Source: Roseateles_B flavus
GTDB taxonomy: Bacteria; Pseudomonadota; Gammaproteobacteria; Burkholderiales; Burkholderiaceae_C
Direction: 5' to 3'
Length of the DNA: 64,000 nucleotides
Assembly (NCBI RefSeq): GCF_039872765.1
Contig: NZ_JBDPZC010000001.1
Coordinates: forward strand, 930,001 to 994,000
Positions 17,679 through 28,088 of the stretch are shown piece by piece. Position 1 is the stretch's first letter, and the number at the start of each line of letters is the position of its first letter. Below the pieces are notes generated by a model that saw only the letters and a list, made by a program, of their open reading frames with translations, had not been told where the DNA came from and made no database searches. The position numbers and the translations under genes are program-made.

Positions 17679-18056
17679 ATGACTATCCAAAAAATTCTGC
17701 TGGTCGACGATTCCAAGACCGAACTCCACCACCTGAGCGAGCTGTTGACCAAGCGCGGCTACGCTGTGCGCACCGCCGAGAACGGCGAGGAAGCGATGAA
17801 GCGCCTGGGCGAGGAAGTGCCGGACCTGATCCTGATGGACGTCGTCATGCCCGGCCAGAACGGCTTCCAGCTGACCCGGGCCATCACCCGCGACCCCCGC
17901 TTCGCCCACGTGCCGGTGATCATGTGCACCAGCAAGAACCAGGAAACCGACAAGGTCTGGGGCATGCGCCAGGGCGCATCCGACTATGTGGTCAAGCCCG
18001 TCAAGTCCGATGAGCTGATCGCCAAGATCAAGGCGCTGGAAGGCGCCAAGGGCTGA
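17679..18056 (+). CDS. pilH: Twitching motility response regulator PilH
   Basis: A single receiver domain of 125 residues. Key residues are in LVDDSKTELHHL (acidic pair), LMDVVMPGQNGFQ (phospho-acceptor aspartate) and DYVVKPVKSDEL (lysine). In the Pil-Chp system PilH acts as a second output receiver opposing or draining phosphate from PilG. ATG at 17679 has AAGGAG 6 bp upstream. It lies 59 bp after pilG and 6 bp before pilI. Confidence 0.93.
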   Translation: MTIQKILLVDDSKTELHHLSELLTKRGYAVRTAENGEEAMKRLGEEVPDLILMDVVMPGQNGFQLTRAITRDPRFAHVPVIMCTSKNQETDKVWGMRQGASDYVVKPVKSDELIAKIKALEGAKG

Positions 18057-18062
18057 TACACC

Positions 18063-18593
18063 ATGGCCAACAAGCAAGCCCTGCGTGAACTGCAGCAGCG
18101 CCTGGCGCAGCGGATGCAGGCGGCGCGGGAACAGACCCGCAGCGCCAGCTGGCTCGCCGTCGAGGTGGCTGGGCATGCCATGCTGTTCTCGCTGAAGCAG
18201 GCGGCCGAGATCTTCTCGCCCGTGCCGCTCAAGACCGTGCCCTATGCCCAGCCCTGGATGCTGGGCGTGGCCAATCTGCGCGGCGGCTTGCACACCGTGG
18301 TGGACCTGGCCGCCTTCCTCGGGGCCCGCGAGCCCGGGACCCGCCTGGACGCCAGCCAGTCCCGCTTCGTGGCGATCAATTCCGATCTGAACATCAACTG
18401 CGCCCTGCTGGTGGACCGCCTGCTGGGCCTGCGTTCGGATGAGCAGCTGAGTCCCGATCCCGATGCGGTCGAGACGGGCGCGCGGCCCCGCTTCGCCGGT
18501 GCGCGCCTGAAGGATGAGCAAGGCCGCAGCTGGCAGGTGCTCGATCTCGAAGCCTTGGCCAAGCACGAACAATTCCTGCGCATCGTCGCCTAA
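18063..18593 (+). CDS. pilI: CheW-like coupling protein PilI
   Basis: The protein has 176 residues with one CheW domain (from about residue 35: WLAVEVAGHAMLFSLKQAAEI, ending near KHEQFLRIVA). Conserved points are the PWMLGVANLRGGLHTVVDLA stretch and CALLVDRLLGLR. It couples the chemoreceptor PilJ to the histidine kinase ChpA. ATG at 18063 lies 6 bp after the pilH stop codon, which indicates one transcript. Confidence 0.92.
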   Translation: MANKQALRELQQRLAQRMQAAREQTRSASWLAVEVAGHAMLFSLKQAAEIFSPVPLKTVPYAQPWMLGVANLRGGLHTVVDLAAFLGAREPGTRLDASQSRFVAINSDLNINCALLVDRLLGLRSDEQLSPDPDAVETGARPRFAGARLKDEQGRSWQVLDLEALAKHEQFLRIVA

Positions 18594-18664
18594 ACCTGCA
18601 GCGCCGGCCGAACGCGAGACGGCCGCGCGTCTTTCACGCTATCCAACAGACGTCAGAGGGTCAG

Positions 18665-21004
18665 ATGAGCTTCCTGGACAAGATCAAGAGCATGGGCAAG
18701 CAAGAGGGTGAGCACGCACCCGAAGGGCTCCACGACGCCAACCACGAGGCACAGCCTTCCTCCCAGGAGGGTGCCGAGACCGTCCAGGTCGATGCGCATC
18801 CGGCCGATGTGTCCATCATTTCCGAGGCCATGCCGACGGCCGAGCAGGCCGCGCCGGCCCATGAGTACGCCGAGGGCGCGAGCAGCACCACCTTCGGCCA
18901 GACCACCACCTTCGGCAACACGCAGGCTGCCGACCCCGCCGCCGCACTGACGGCCGTGGCCGCCGCCGCCGCTGCGGACCGCGTCAGGCGCCAGCGCACC
19001 CTGACGGCGCTGGTGGCGGTGGGCCTGGTCGGCACCGCGGCCACCGTGGGCCTCAACATCTGGAACAGCAGCCGGACCGCCGCCCAGGTGCGGGCCTCCG
19101 GTCAGGCCATGATGCAGTCGCAGCGTCTCGCGAAGGCCGTGTCGACCGCCACCATGGGCAACACCCAGGCCTTCGCCGAACTGCGCGAGAGCTCCTCGGT
19201 GCTGAGCGGCATCGCCAACAATCTGCGCACCGGCGAGGGTGAGCTGGCCAAGGCCTCGGGCGATGCCCTGCAGACCCTGGAGAACCTGGCTCCCAAGATC
19301 GCCGCGGCCGAGAAGAACGCCAAGCTGGTGCTGGGCCAGGAAAAGATCCTGACGCAGGTCGGCGCCGCTCTGCGCACGATTAACCGCCAGTCCTCCGACC
19401 TGCTGGAAAGCGCCGAGGCCGTGTCCTCCCTGGCCCTGCAGCAGAACAGCTCGGCGGTGGAAATCGCCGCCGTGGGCCAGATGGTCATGCTGACCCAGCG
19501 CATCGGCAAGAGCGCCAACGAATTCCTGACGCAGGAAGGCGTGAACGCCGAGGCCGTGTTCCTGCTGGGCAAGGATCTGAACACCTTCCGCGAGATCAAC
19601 GAGGCCCTGCTCAAGGGCAACTCGGAGCTGGGTCTCAAGGCCGTGGGCAACGCGCAGATGCGCGAGCGCCTCGCCGCGCTGCTCAAGCAGTTCGAGGAGA
19701 CCCGTGGACAGGCCTCCGCCATTCTGAGCAACATGCCGGGCCTGGCCTCGGCCCGTGAGGCTCAGGCCGCCATCCTGGCTGACAGCGAACCGCTGCGAAA
19801 GGGCCTGGACCAGGCCGGTCAGCAGCTGGAGGCCTCGGGCGGCACGAACCCGCTGCTGCTGCTGCTGATGGTCGGCTCCCTGGTGGCCCTGGTGGCCGGC
19901 GCCGTGGGCTTCCTGCGCCTGTATGTGGCTGAACAGGCCCACCGTACCGAGATGGCCGAAGAGCAGCGCAAGCTGGCAGAGCAGCAGGAGCAGGAGGCCA
20001 AGCGCGTCAACGACGCCAACCAGGCCGCCATTCTGCGACTGATGAACGAACTGCAGTCGGTCGCTGAAGGTGACTTGACCCAACAGGCCACGGTGACGGA
20101 AGACATCACGGGCGCCATCGCCGACTCGGTGAACTACACCGTGGAAGAGCTGCGCAACCTGGTGACCCAGGTGCAGTCCACGGCCGCGCGGGTGACGGAA
20201 ACCACCGGCCAGGTCGACCAGACCTCTACCGAGCTGCTGGCCGCCTCGACCGAACAGCTGCACGAGATCCGCGCCACCGGCGAGGCCGTGCTGCAGATGG
20301 CCGAGCGCATCAACCAGGTGTCCGCCCAGGCCCAGACGACCGCCGAGGTGGCCCGCCAGTCGCGTGAAGCGGCCGAGCAGGGCAAGCAGGCCATGGAGAA
20401 CAACATCGGCGGTATGAACCAGATCCGCGAGCACATCCAGGAAACCTCCAAGCGCATCAAGCGACTGGGCGAGTCCTCGCAGGAGATTGGCGAAATTACC
20501 GAGCTGATCTCGGACATTACCGAGCAGACCAACGTGCTGGCACTGAACGCCGCCATCCAGGCCGCGTCGGCCGGTGAAGCGGGCCGTGGCTTCTCGGTGG
20601 TGGCGGAAGAAGTGCAGCGCCTGGCAGAACGCTCCGGCGATGCAACCCGCCGGATTGCCGCCCTGGTGAAGACCATTCAGACCGACACCCAGGATGCCGT
20701 GGCCGCCATGGAGCGCTCCACGCTGGGGGTGGTGCAGGGTACCAAGCTGTCCGATGCCGCCGGCCACGCGCTGGAGGAGATCAACGAGGTGTCCCGCCGC
20801 CTGGACGAGCTGATCGGCCGCATTTCCGAATCCGCCGTGAACGAAGCCCGCTCTGCCAACGACGTGGCTTCCAACATCCAGCACATCTTTGCCGTGACCG
20901 AGCAGACGGGTGAGGGCACGCGCTCCACCGCCCAGATGGTGCACGAGCTGTCGCGTTCCGCCGAGGCCCTGAAGCAGTCGGTGTCGCGATTCAAGGTCGA
21001 GTGA
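18665..21004 (+). CDS. pilJ: Type IV pilus methyl-accepting chemoreceptor PilJ
   Basis: The protein has 779 residues. It has an unusually long cytoplasmic N-terminus of about 110 residues before the first membrane segment (about 117-135). A periplasmic PilJ-type sensor region follows, then a second membrane segment (about 396-418), a HAMP-like region and the signalling helices. The conserved tip is DITEQTNVLALNAAIQAASA, followed by GEAGRGFSVVAEEVQRLAER. In Pseudomonas the receptor senses surface contact through pilin. ATG at 18665 follows an AGAGGGTC-type site. Located between pilI and chpA. Confidence 0.95.
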   Translation: MSFLDKIKSMGKQEGEHAPEGLHDANHEAQPSSQEGAETVQVDAHPADVSIISEAMPTAEQAAPAHEYAEGASSTTFGQTTTFGNTQAADPAAALTAVAAAAAADRVRRQRTLTALVAVGLVGTAATVGLNIWNSSRTAAQVRASGQAMMQSQRLAKAVSTATMGNTQAFAELRESSSVLSGIANNLRTGEGELAKASGDALQTLENLAPKIAAAEKNAKLVLGQEKILTQVGAALRTINRQSSDLLESAEAVSSLALQQNSSAVEIAAVGQMVMLTQRIGKSANEFLTQEGVNAEAVFLLGKDLNTFREINEALLKGNSELGLKAVGNAQMRERLAALLKQFEETRGQASAILSNMPGLASAREAQAAILADSEPLRKGLDQAGQQLEASGGTNPLLLLLMVGSLVALVAGAVGFLRLYVAEQAHRTEMAEEQRKLAEQQEQEAKRVNDANQAAILRLMNELQSVAEGDLTQQATVTEDITGAIADSVNYTVEELRNLVTQVQSTAARVTETTGQVDQTSTELLAASTEQLHEIRATGEAVLQMAERINQVSAQAQTTAEVARQSREAAEQGKQAMENNIGGMNQIREHIQETSKRIKRLGESSQEIGEITELISDITEQTNVLALNAAIQAASAGEAGRGFSVVAEEVQRLAERSGDATRRIAALVKTIQTDTQDAVAAMERSTLGVVQGTKLSDAAGHALEEINEVSRRLDELIGRISESAVNEARSANDVASNIQHIFAVTEQTGEGTRSTAQMVHELSRSAEALKQSVSRFKVE

Positions 21005-21054
21005 TCGCCCTGCAGCCCTCAGCAAAACAACAGATCTAGAAGGCAAGACCCGGC

Positions 21055-24000
21055 ATGGATTTCCCGCGCGATTCGGAGTTCCCCGCGGACCTCAGCCCCC
21101 TGGCCTGGGTGCAGGAGGAATTGCGCCGCTCCCTGGAGTCCGTGCACAAGACCCTGCGTCGTGTGCTGCGTGACAACGAAAGCCGCAGCACCCTGATGCT
21201 GGGTGGCGAGCCTCAGGGCCCGCACCAGCTGATCGAGGCCACGGCCGCCCAGCTGCACCAGCTGGTGGGTGTGGTGTCCGTGGTTGGTCTGCCGGCCGGT
21301 GCCAAGCTGCTGGGTGCCAGCGAGCGTGCGCTGCGTCATCTGGCCAGCAGCCCCCAGAACCTGGACAACCATGCCGTGGAGGCCTTCGAGCGCGCGCACT
21401 TTGCGCTGCTCTCGCTGATCACCCGCATGCTGGCCGGCAATGCCGTGTCCACCCTGGCGCTGTTCCCGGCCTACCGCGAGCTTTCCGAGCTGGCGCAGGC
21501 CGAGCGTGTGCACCCGGCCGACCTGTGGCACCACGAATGGACCTGGCGCGAGGTCTCGACCTTCCCGCCGGTCTCCGGGCTGCGCCCGGATGCCGTCCGC
21601 AACGTCTTCGAATCCGCCCTGCTCAAGCAGATGCGCGCGCCGGCGCCCAGCCATGCGCGCCTGCTCAGCGAGCTCTGCGCCGGTCTGGGCGCTTCCGCCC
21701 CCGACCTCCAGTCCCGCACCTTGTGGCGCCTGGCCTCGGCCCAGTTCGAGGCCCAGGCTCAGGGCCTGCTGCAGACCGACAACTACGCCAAGCGCCTGGG
21801 CTCGCGCCTGCTGTCCCAGCTGCGCGCCGGCAGCGGCGGCGAGGTGAGCGTGTCCGACCGTCTGGGTCAGGATCTGCTCTTCTTCTGCGCACAGGCGCGC
21901 AACCCCGCACAGTCCAGCCAGGCACCGCGCCTGCACGCGGTGCGTGCGGCCTATCACCTGGAGTCCGCGGCCTCGGGCGACTACGAGGACCAGAGTCTCG
22001 GTCGCATCGACCCGAACTGGGTGGCGCAGGCCAAGCGCCGCGTGCATGCCGCCAAGGAGGGCTGGTCCGCGGCCGCCGAGGGTGAATCGCACCGCCTGGG
22101 CAGCCTCAGCGAGCAGTTCACGGCGCTGTCCGAATCCCTGGCCCAGCTCTTCCCCGAAGGCGCCGTGCTGGGCGAGGTGCTGCAGCGGGCCGTCGTGGCC
22201 ACCCTGCGCTCGAACCAGCCGCCGGCACCGCATCTGGCCATGGAAGTGGCCACCGCCATCCTCTACATCGAAGCTGCGCTGGAAGACGCCGCCTTCGATC
22301 AGCCCGAGCAGGCCGAGCGCGTGCGCGTGCTGGCCCGCCGCATTTCCGCGGTGGCCCGTGGCGAGGCGCCCGAAGAGCTCGAGGCCTGGATGGAGGACCT
22401 CTACCGCCGGGTCTCCGATCGGCAGACCCTGGGCAGCGTGGTCCATGAGCTGCGCGCCAGCCTGACCGAGATCGAGCGCCAGATCGACGAATACTTCCGC
22501 GACCCGGCCAAGCGCGAGGTGCTGATCCCCGTGCCCAACCAGCTGCAGAGCATGCGTGGCGTGCTGAGCGTGCTGGGCATGGACCAGGCCGCGCTGGCCT
22601 GCGTGCGCATGCGTGACGAGATCGACTCCCTCGCCAACACCGAGGTCGATCCCACCCTGCCGGGCCCACAGGAGATCTTCGATCGCCTGGCCAACAATCT
22701 GGGCGCCCTGGGCTTCCTCATCGACATGCTCAGCGTCCAGCCGCAGCTGGCCAAGCGCATGTTCCATTTCGACGAGGCTACGGGCAGCCTGAACTCCGAG
22801 GTCCGTCGCCAGAAGGCAGCGCCGGTCTCGGTGCCGAATTCCGCCGACCTGCTGAGCCAGGTCCAGGCCGCCGCCGCGGCCGTCGCGGCCGGCGAGATCC
22901 CGGCCGAGGACCTCGCCCGCAGCCTGGAGCGCATCGCCCTGCAGGCCCGCGCTGCCGACGAGGTCTCCGTGGCCGAAGCCGCGCAGTCCGCCAAGCAGAT
23001 GCTGGACGCCGCCCGCCCTGAGGCCACCGGCGGTGCCGAGGCGCCCGCGAGTGCGGCTGAGGCCGTGGAGGCCCGCGCCCAGGCGGCGCAGTCCCTCAAC
23101 GAGCTGGTGGCTGCCCGCACGCCTGTCGTGCCCGAGCTGCCGCCGGTGAGCGCCCCCATTCCCGAAGACCCGGCCGCCCTGGACCAGGAAATGCTGGAGA
23201 TCTTCCTGGCCGAGGCCGAGGAAGTCTGCCAGACCGCCCGCGAGGCCCTGCAGGCCCTGGGCGAGCAGAGCCAGAACCTCGAGCACATGACCACGGTGCG
23301 CCGTGCCTTCCATACGCTCAAGGGCAGCTCGCGCATGGTCGGGCTGAACGAGTTCGGCGAAGCCGGCTGGGCCTGCGAGCAGCTCTACAACGCCCGCCTG
23401 TCCGAGCAGGCCGGTGCCGATCGCGCGCTGCTGGAGTTCACGCACCAGGCCCTGGACTATTTCGACGCCTGGGTGTCCGACATCGCCGACCAGCGCTTCG
23501 GCCGCCATAGCGCAGCGCCGCTGCGCCTGAGTGCCGATTCCCTGCGCCTGCGCGGCGAGTTCCTGCCGATCAGCAGCGCCAGTGCCGAGGCTGCCGAGCT
23601 CGAGCTGGTGGTGCCCGCCGAGCTGCCGACGGCCTTCGAGGTGACCGAGGTCAACGCCGAGCTGGTGCCGGAGCCCGAGCTGCTGCCGGAGCTGTCGCTG
23701 GATGCCCTCGAGCCGGCTGCCGAAGCGCCGCTGGAGATGGCTGCGCCGCTGGAAGCTGCGCCCGCGCTGTCCCTGGACCTGCCCGCGTCCGAGCCGCTGG
23801 AGCTGCCCGATGCGATGGAAGTGCCGATGGAGCTGCCCGAGCTGGGCGAGGCCCTGTCGCTGGATGCGCTGCCCGAGCTGGGCGAGGTCATCGAGATGCC
23901 GGTGCTCAGCGAGGAGGCCCTGCCAGGTGCCGTGCCCGAGCTGTCGCTGGATGCAGCCCTGCCGGACGCCTCCGGCCCCGCCGAACCCGAGCCCCTGGCC

Positions 24001-27000
24001 ACCGAGCCCATGCCGCTCGAGGCGGCCCTGCCCACGCCCCCGGAAGTCCTGGAGCCCCTGGCCCTGAACCTGGATCTGCCCGCCGCCGAGTTCAGCACGG
24101 ACGCCGCGCCTGAAGACGAGGTCGACAGCACCCTGCGCCTGGGTACCGAGGACCTGCCCTCGGCCACCGGCCTGGACGAGCCCCTGCTGCATCTGGATCT
24201 GGAAGTGCCGCTGGACACCCTGGAGCCGGCCGCCGCGGTCGAGCCCTCGCTGGACCTGGTGCTGATGGAAGACCTGGGCGAAGTGGCCCTGCCCGAGCCC
24301 GAGCTGCAGACCCTCAGCCCCGACGAAACGCCCACGCTGGCTTTGCCGGTGGCCGAGCCGCAGGCCTTCAGCGACGAAGCCCTGCCGGCCTTCGAGCTGC
24401 CCCTTGCCGAGGCCACCGAGTTGGCTGCCGAGCCCCTGCAGGCGGCCGAGGACGCCGCCCTGCCCACGCCCGACATCGAAGTGCTGGAAATGCCCGCCCT
24501 GCTCGATGCGGGCGAGGCGGTGGCGCTGGCCGCGCCGGAAGTGCCGGAGGCCTCGCCGCTTGAGGTGCCGGTCGAGTTGCCACCTGAGCTGCCACCTGAG
24601 CTGCCGGTCGAACTGCCTCTGGAAATTCCCGAGGAGCTGCCGGCCACGCCTCAGCTCACTTTGGTCAGCGACCAGGGCCAGTCCCTGGCCGCCGAGGATC
24701 TCGCGGCCGAGGAGGCCGGTGACGCGCAGAGCGACGACGAAAGCGTCAAGGTCATTGGTCCGTTGCGCATCAGCATCAGCCTGTTCAACATCTTCCTGAA
24801 CGAGGCGGACGAGCTGTCGCGCCGCCTGGGCACCGAGTTGTCGGAGTGGTCGCTGCAGCTGAGCGACACCGTGCCGGCCGCCTGCGAAGCCCTGGCCCAC
24901 AAGCTGGCCGGCAATGCGGCCACGGTCGGCTACGAGGAGCTCTCGGACCTGGCCCGTGCCCTGGAACATGCGCTGGAGCGCGCCGCCCTGGCTGGCCGCT
25001 ACACCGAGACGGACGCCGAGACCTTTGTGCGCGCCGCCGAGGACATCCGCCGCCTGCTGCACCAGTTCGCCGCCGGTTTCCTGAAGCCGGTGGAGCCGGG
25101 CCTGATCGAGGCCCTGCAGGCCTACGAGCCCCTGGACCGCCGCGATCCGCTGGCCGACGCCACGGACAGCGACTACGACCAGCTCGCCGCCATGGTCTCG
25201 ACCGAGGAGCTGCAGGCCGATGCGGCCGAGCTGTCGGCCGAGGCGCTGCCGGCCCTGGATGAGCTGCCCGCCGAGCTGCCCGCGGCCCCGGCTCCCGCGC
25301 TGGCCGCCGCGCCTGCCGCCGAGGAATTCCCGGTGGGCGAGGTCGATCACATCGACGACGAGCTCTTCCCCATCTTCGAGGAAGAGGCCGACGACCTGCT
25401 GCGCAGCCTGCATGCCGCCATGCGCGAATGGCAGGCCGCCCCGGGCGACCCCAGCCGCGCCGCGGCCTGCATGCGTCATCTGCACACCTTCAAGGGCGGT
25501 GCGCGGCTGGCCGGTGCCATGCAGCTGGGCGAGCTGGCCCACCAGCTGGAATCGTCCATCGAACGCGTGCTCGCCGATGCCGGCCTCGATGGCGGCAGCG
25601 TGATGGCCCTGCAGGACGATGCCGACGGGCTGGAAGCCGCCTTCGAGCGCCTGCGTGAACGCCTCAAGGGCGGCGGCGCGGCCCCGATGCCGGCGCCCGC
25701 TCCCGCTTCCGTTCCCGTGATGGCCGCTGCTCCGGCCGTGCCCGCGGCGCCTGTTCCCCCGGTGCCCATGCCCGAGGCGCTGCGCCCCAGCGAGGCCGTA
25801 GAAGCGGTCGAAGCGGTCGAGGTTCCGCTTGCCGAGACCGTCACCGATCGCCTCGACAGCCTGGCCCCCGCCGAAAGCCCAGACCAGGCGCCGGCCGATG
25901 CCCTGGCCGTCGACGCCCTGGCGCCGGAACTGGCCGAGCCCGCCCTCCCGAGCGAGCTGGTTCCCGCCGCTGACACTCTGCTGCCCGAGGCCGCCGCCGA
26001 AGCGCTGCCCGCGGTCGAGCCCCTGTCCGAGGAGCTGCTCTCCGCCTTTGGCGAGCTGCCGCCGGTGGTGGCAGCGCCGGCCCCCGCGCCGGTGGTCAGC
26101 AAGCCCATCGAATGGGCGCAGTTCGCCGCCGGCAAGGAACTGGAATCCGACAGCGCCATGCTGTCCCAGGCCCAGTCCGTGGTGCGCGTGCGCGGCCCGG
26201 TGCTGGAGCGCATGGCCACGCAGGCCGGTGAAGTCTCGATCCGCCGCGCCCGCCTGGAAGGCGAACTCGGTGCGATGAAGACTGCCCTGGTCGACCTGGA
26301 GGACAACCTGGAGCGTCTGCGCGCCCAGCTCCGCGAGCTGGAAGTGCAGGCCGAAGCCCAGATGGGCTCCAGCCGCGAGGTGGCCAAGCAGCTGGGCCGT
26401 GACTTCGACCCGCTGGAATTCGACCGCTACACCCGCTTCCAGGAACTGACCCGCATGATGGCCGAGTCGGTGAACGACGTGGCCACGGTGCAGCGAAGCC
26501 TGCTGCGCAATGTGCAGCTGGGTGAAGATGAACTGGCCGGCCAGTCGCGACTGACCCGCGAGCTGCAGGACGACCTGCTGCGCACCCGGATGGTGGAGTT
26601 CGAGTCCCTCGCGGAGCGTATGCACCGCGTGGTGCGCCAGGCTTCCCGCGAGGTGGGCAAGCAGGTGCAGCTGGAGATCTCCGGCGGCCATGTGGAACTG
26701 GACCGTTCCGTGCTGGAGCGCCTGATCGGCGCCTTCGAGCATCTGCTGCGCAACAGCGTGATCCACGGCATCGAGTCGCCCGAGAAGCGCGAAGCCGCAG
26801 GCAAGCCCGCCGTCGGCCACATCCATGTGATGCTGGCCCAGGAAGGCAACGAGGTCGTGCTGCGCTTCACCGACGACGGCGCTGGCCTCAACCTGCCCCG
26901 CATCCGCGAGCGTGGCGTGAGCCAGGGCCTGATCAAGCCGGACGCCCAGCTCACCGACGAGCAGCTGATGGGCCTGATCTTCGCCCCCGGCTTCTCGACC

Positions 27001-28014
27001 GCCCACGAGGTCACCGAGCTGGCCGGCCGTGGCGTGGGCATGGACGTGGTCCGATCCGAGGTCAACACCCTGGGCGGCTATGTCGAGACCCAGAGCCGCG
27101 AAGGCATGGGCACCAGCTTTGCGCTGCGCGTGCCCCTGACCACCGCGCTGACCCAGGTCGTGCAGCTGCGTTGCGGCGAGCTGATCGTGGCCGTGCCGGC
27201 CAACCTCATCGACTCCGTGCTGCGCCTGCCGCCGCCCCAGGTCGAGAAGGGCTATGAAGACGGCGAACTGCGCCTGGGCGAGATGACCGTGCCCATGTAC
27301 TGGCTGGGCGGCCTGCTGCAGGCCGGCGAGCGCGGGCACATCCATGGCCGCACCGCCTCGGTGGTGCTGGTGCGCAGCGCCCACCAGCGCGTCGCGCTGC
27401 ACGTGGACGAAGTGATCGGCAACCAGGAAGTCGTGGTCAAGAACCTCGGCCCGCAGCTGATCCACGTGCCGGGTCTGGCCGGCATCAGCCTGCTGGCCTC
27501 GGGCGACGTGGCCCTGATCTACAACCCGGTGGCCTTGGCCAACGTCTACGGCGAGCATGCGCAGGCCCTGGTCCGCGCGGATGCTGCCGCCCTGGCGGCC
27601 CAGGCCTCGGTGGTGGTCGAGGAGAAGCTGCCGCCGCTGGTGCTGGTGGTCGACGACTCCCTGACTGTGCGCCGCGTCACCCAGCGCCTGCTGGAGCGCG
27701 AAGGCTATCGCGTCAAGCTGGCCAAGGACGGCCTGGATGCCATGGAGCAGCTGGCCGCGGACGAACTGCCCGGCGTGGTGCTCTCCGACATCGAGATGCC
27801 GCGCATGGACGGCTTCGACCTGGTCCGCAATCTTCGCGCCGATCCGCGCCTCAAGGCCTTGCCGGTGATCATGATCACCTCGCGGATTGCGCAGAAGCAT
27901 CGTGACTATGCGCACGAATTGGGAGTCGACGACTATCTGGGCAAGCCCTATGACGAGGATCTGCTGCTGAGCCTCATTGCTCGCTACACTGCCGAGGAAA
28001 ATGCGGCCGCCTGA
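21055..28014 (+). CDS. chpA: Hybrid sensor kinase ChpA/PilL with multiple HPt domains and C-terminal receiver
   Basis: The protein has 2319 residues and is the central kinase of the Pil-Chp system. The N-terminus (about 1-560) is FimL-like and helical. Phosphotransfer histidines are visible at His753 (FHTLKGSS), His1282 (HKLAGN, without the usual lysine) and His1477 (HTFKGG). A long Glu/Leu/Pro/Ala-rich linker at about 855-1220 holds repeated ELPELG- and EALPA-type units. The CheA core follows, with an N box near 1885, FTDDGAGL near 1939 and GRGVGMDVV near 1991, then a CheW-like domain (about 2033-2163). The receiver has the acidic pair at D2200 and acceptor D2245 (LSDIEMPRMDG). ATG at 21055, 50 bp after pilJ. 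Confidence 0.95.
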   Translation: MDFPRDSEFPADLSPLAWVQEELRRSLESVHKTLRRVLRDNESRSTLMLGGEPQGPHQLIEATAAQLHQLVGVVSVVGLPAGAKLLGASERALRHLASSPQNLDNHAVEAFERAHFALLSLITRMLAGNAVSTLALFPAYRELSELAQAERVHPADLWHHEWTWREVSTFPPVSGLRPDAVRNVFESALLKQMRAPAPSHARLLSELCAGLGASAPDLQSRTLWRLASAQFEAQAQGLLQTDNYAKRLGSRLLSQLRAGSGGEVSVSDRLGQDLLFFCAQARNPAQSSQAPRLHAVRAAYHLESAASGDYEDQSLGRIDPNWVAQAKRRVHAAKEGWSAAAEGESHRLGSLSEQFTALSESLAQLFPEGAVLGEVLQRAVVATLRSNQPPAPHLAMEVATAILYIEAALEDAAFDQPEQAERVRVLARRISAVARGEAPEELEAWMEDLYRRVSDRQTLGSVVHELRASLTEIERQIDEYFRDPAKREVLIPVPNQLQSMRGVLSVLGMDQAALACVRMRDEIDSLANTEVDPTLPGPQEIFDRLANNLGALGFLIDMLSVQPQLAKRMFHFDEATGSLNSEVRRQKAAPVSVPNSADLLSQVQAAAAAVAAGEIPAEDLARSLERIALQARAADEVSVAEAAQSAKQMLDAARPEATGGAEAPASAAEAVEARAQAAQSLNELVAARTPVVPELPPVSAPIPEDPAALDQEMLEIFLAEAEEVCQTAREALQALGEQSQNLEHMTTVRRAFHTLKGSSRMVGLNEFGEAGWACEQLYNARLSEQAGADRALLEFTHQALDYFDAWVSDIADQRFGRHSAAPLRLSADSLRLRGEFLPISSASAEAAELELVVPAELPTAFEVTEVNAELVPEPELLPELSLDALEPAAEAPLEMAAPLEAAPALSLDLPASEPLELPDAMEVPMELPELGEALSLDALPELGEVIEMPVLSEEALPGAVPELSLDAALPDASGPAEPEPLATEPMPLEAALPTPPEVLEPLALNLDLPAAEFSTDAAPEDEVDSTLRLGTEDLPSATGLDEPLLHLDLEVPLDTLEPAAAVEPSLDLVLMEDLGEVALPEPELQTLSPDETPTLALPVAEPQAFSDEALPAFELPLAEATELAAEPLQAAEDAALPTPDIEVLEMPALLDAGEAVALAAPEVPEASPLEVPVELPPELPPELPVELPLEIPEELPATPQLTLVSDQGQSLAAEDLAAEEAGDAQSDDESVKVIGPLRISISLFNIFLNEADELSRRLGTELSEWSLQLSDTVPAACEALAHKLAGNAATVGYEELSDLARALEHALERAALAGRYTETDAETFVRAAEDIRRLLHQFAAGFLKPVEPGLIEALQAYEPLDRRDPLADATDSDYDQLAAMVSTEELQADAAELSAEALPALDELPAELPAAPAPALAAAPAAEEFPVGEVDHIDDELFPIFEEEADDLLRSLHAAMREWQAAPGDPSRAAACMRHLHTFKGGARLAGAMQLGELAHQLESSIERVLADAGLDGGSVMALQDDADGLEAAFERLRERLKGGGAAPMPAPAPASVPVMAAAPAVPAAPVPPVPMPEALRPSEAVEAVEAVEVPLAETVTDRLDSLAPAESPDQAPADALAVDALAPELAEPALPSELVPAADTLLPEAAAEALPAVEPLSEELLSAFGELPPVVAAPAPAPVVSKPIEWAQFAAGKELESDSAMLSQAQSVVRVRGPVLERMATQAGEVSIRRARLEGELGAMKTALVDLEDNLERLRAQLRELEVQAEAQMGSSREVAKQLGRDFDPLEFDRYTRFQELTRMMAESVNDVATVQRSLLRNVQLGEDELAGQSRLTRELQDDLLRTRMVEFESLAERMHRVVRQASREVGKQVQLEISGGHVELDRSVLERLIGAFEHLLRNSVIHGIESPEKREAAGKPAVGHIHVMLAQEGNEVVLRFTDDGAGLNLPRIRERGVSQGLIKPDAQLTDEQLMGLIFAPGFSTAHEVTELAGRGVGMDVVRSEVNTLGGYVETQSREGMGTSFALRVPLTTALTQVVQLRCGELIVAVPANLIDSVLRLPPPQVEKGYEDGELRLGEMTVPMYWLGGLLQAGERGHIHGRTASVVLVRSAHQRVALHVDEVIGNQEVVVKNLGPQLIHVPGLAGISLLASGDVALIYNPVALANVYGEHAQALVRADAAALAAQASVVVEEKLPPLVLVVDDSLTVRRVTQRLLEREGYRVKLAKDGLDAMEQLAADELPGVVLSDIEMPRMDGFDLVRNLRADPRLKALPVIMITSRIAQKHRDYAHELGVDDYLGKPYDEDLLLSLIARYTAEENAAA

Positions 28015-28088
28015 TACCAGGCTGCCCTTGACCTCAAGTTCCTCGTTTCCTGAAGGCCTCCGGGCCCGGAGCGTCCTGACAGGCCGTC

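Noticed and set aside
21019..27915. Open frame of nearly 2300 codons on the minus strand opposite chpA
   Set aside because: It is the antisense shadow of a GC-rich gene with strong third-position bias. Its translation is rich in His/Gln/Gly/Leu repeats and has no domain, while the plus strand encodes clear kinase and receiver motifs.
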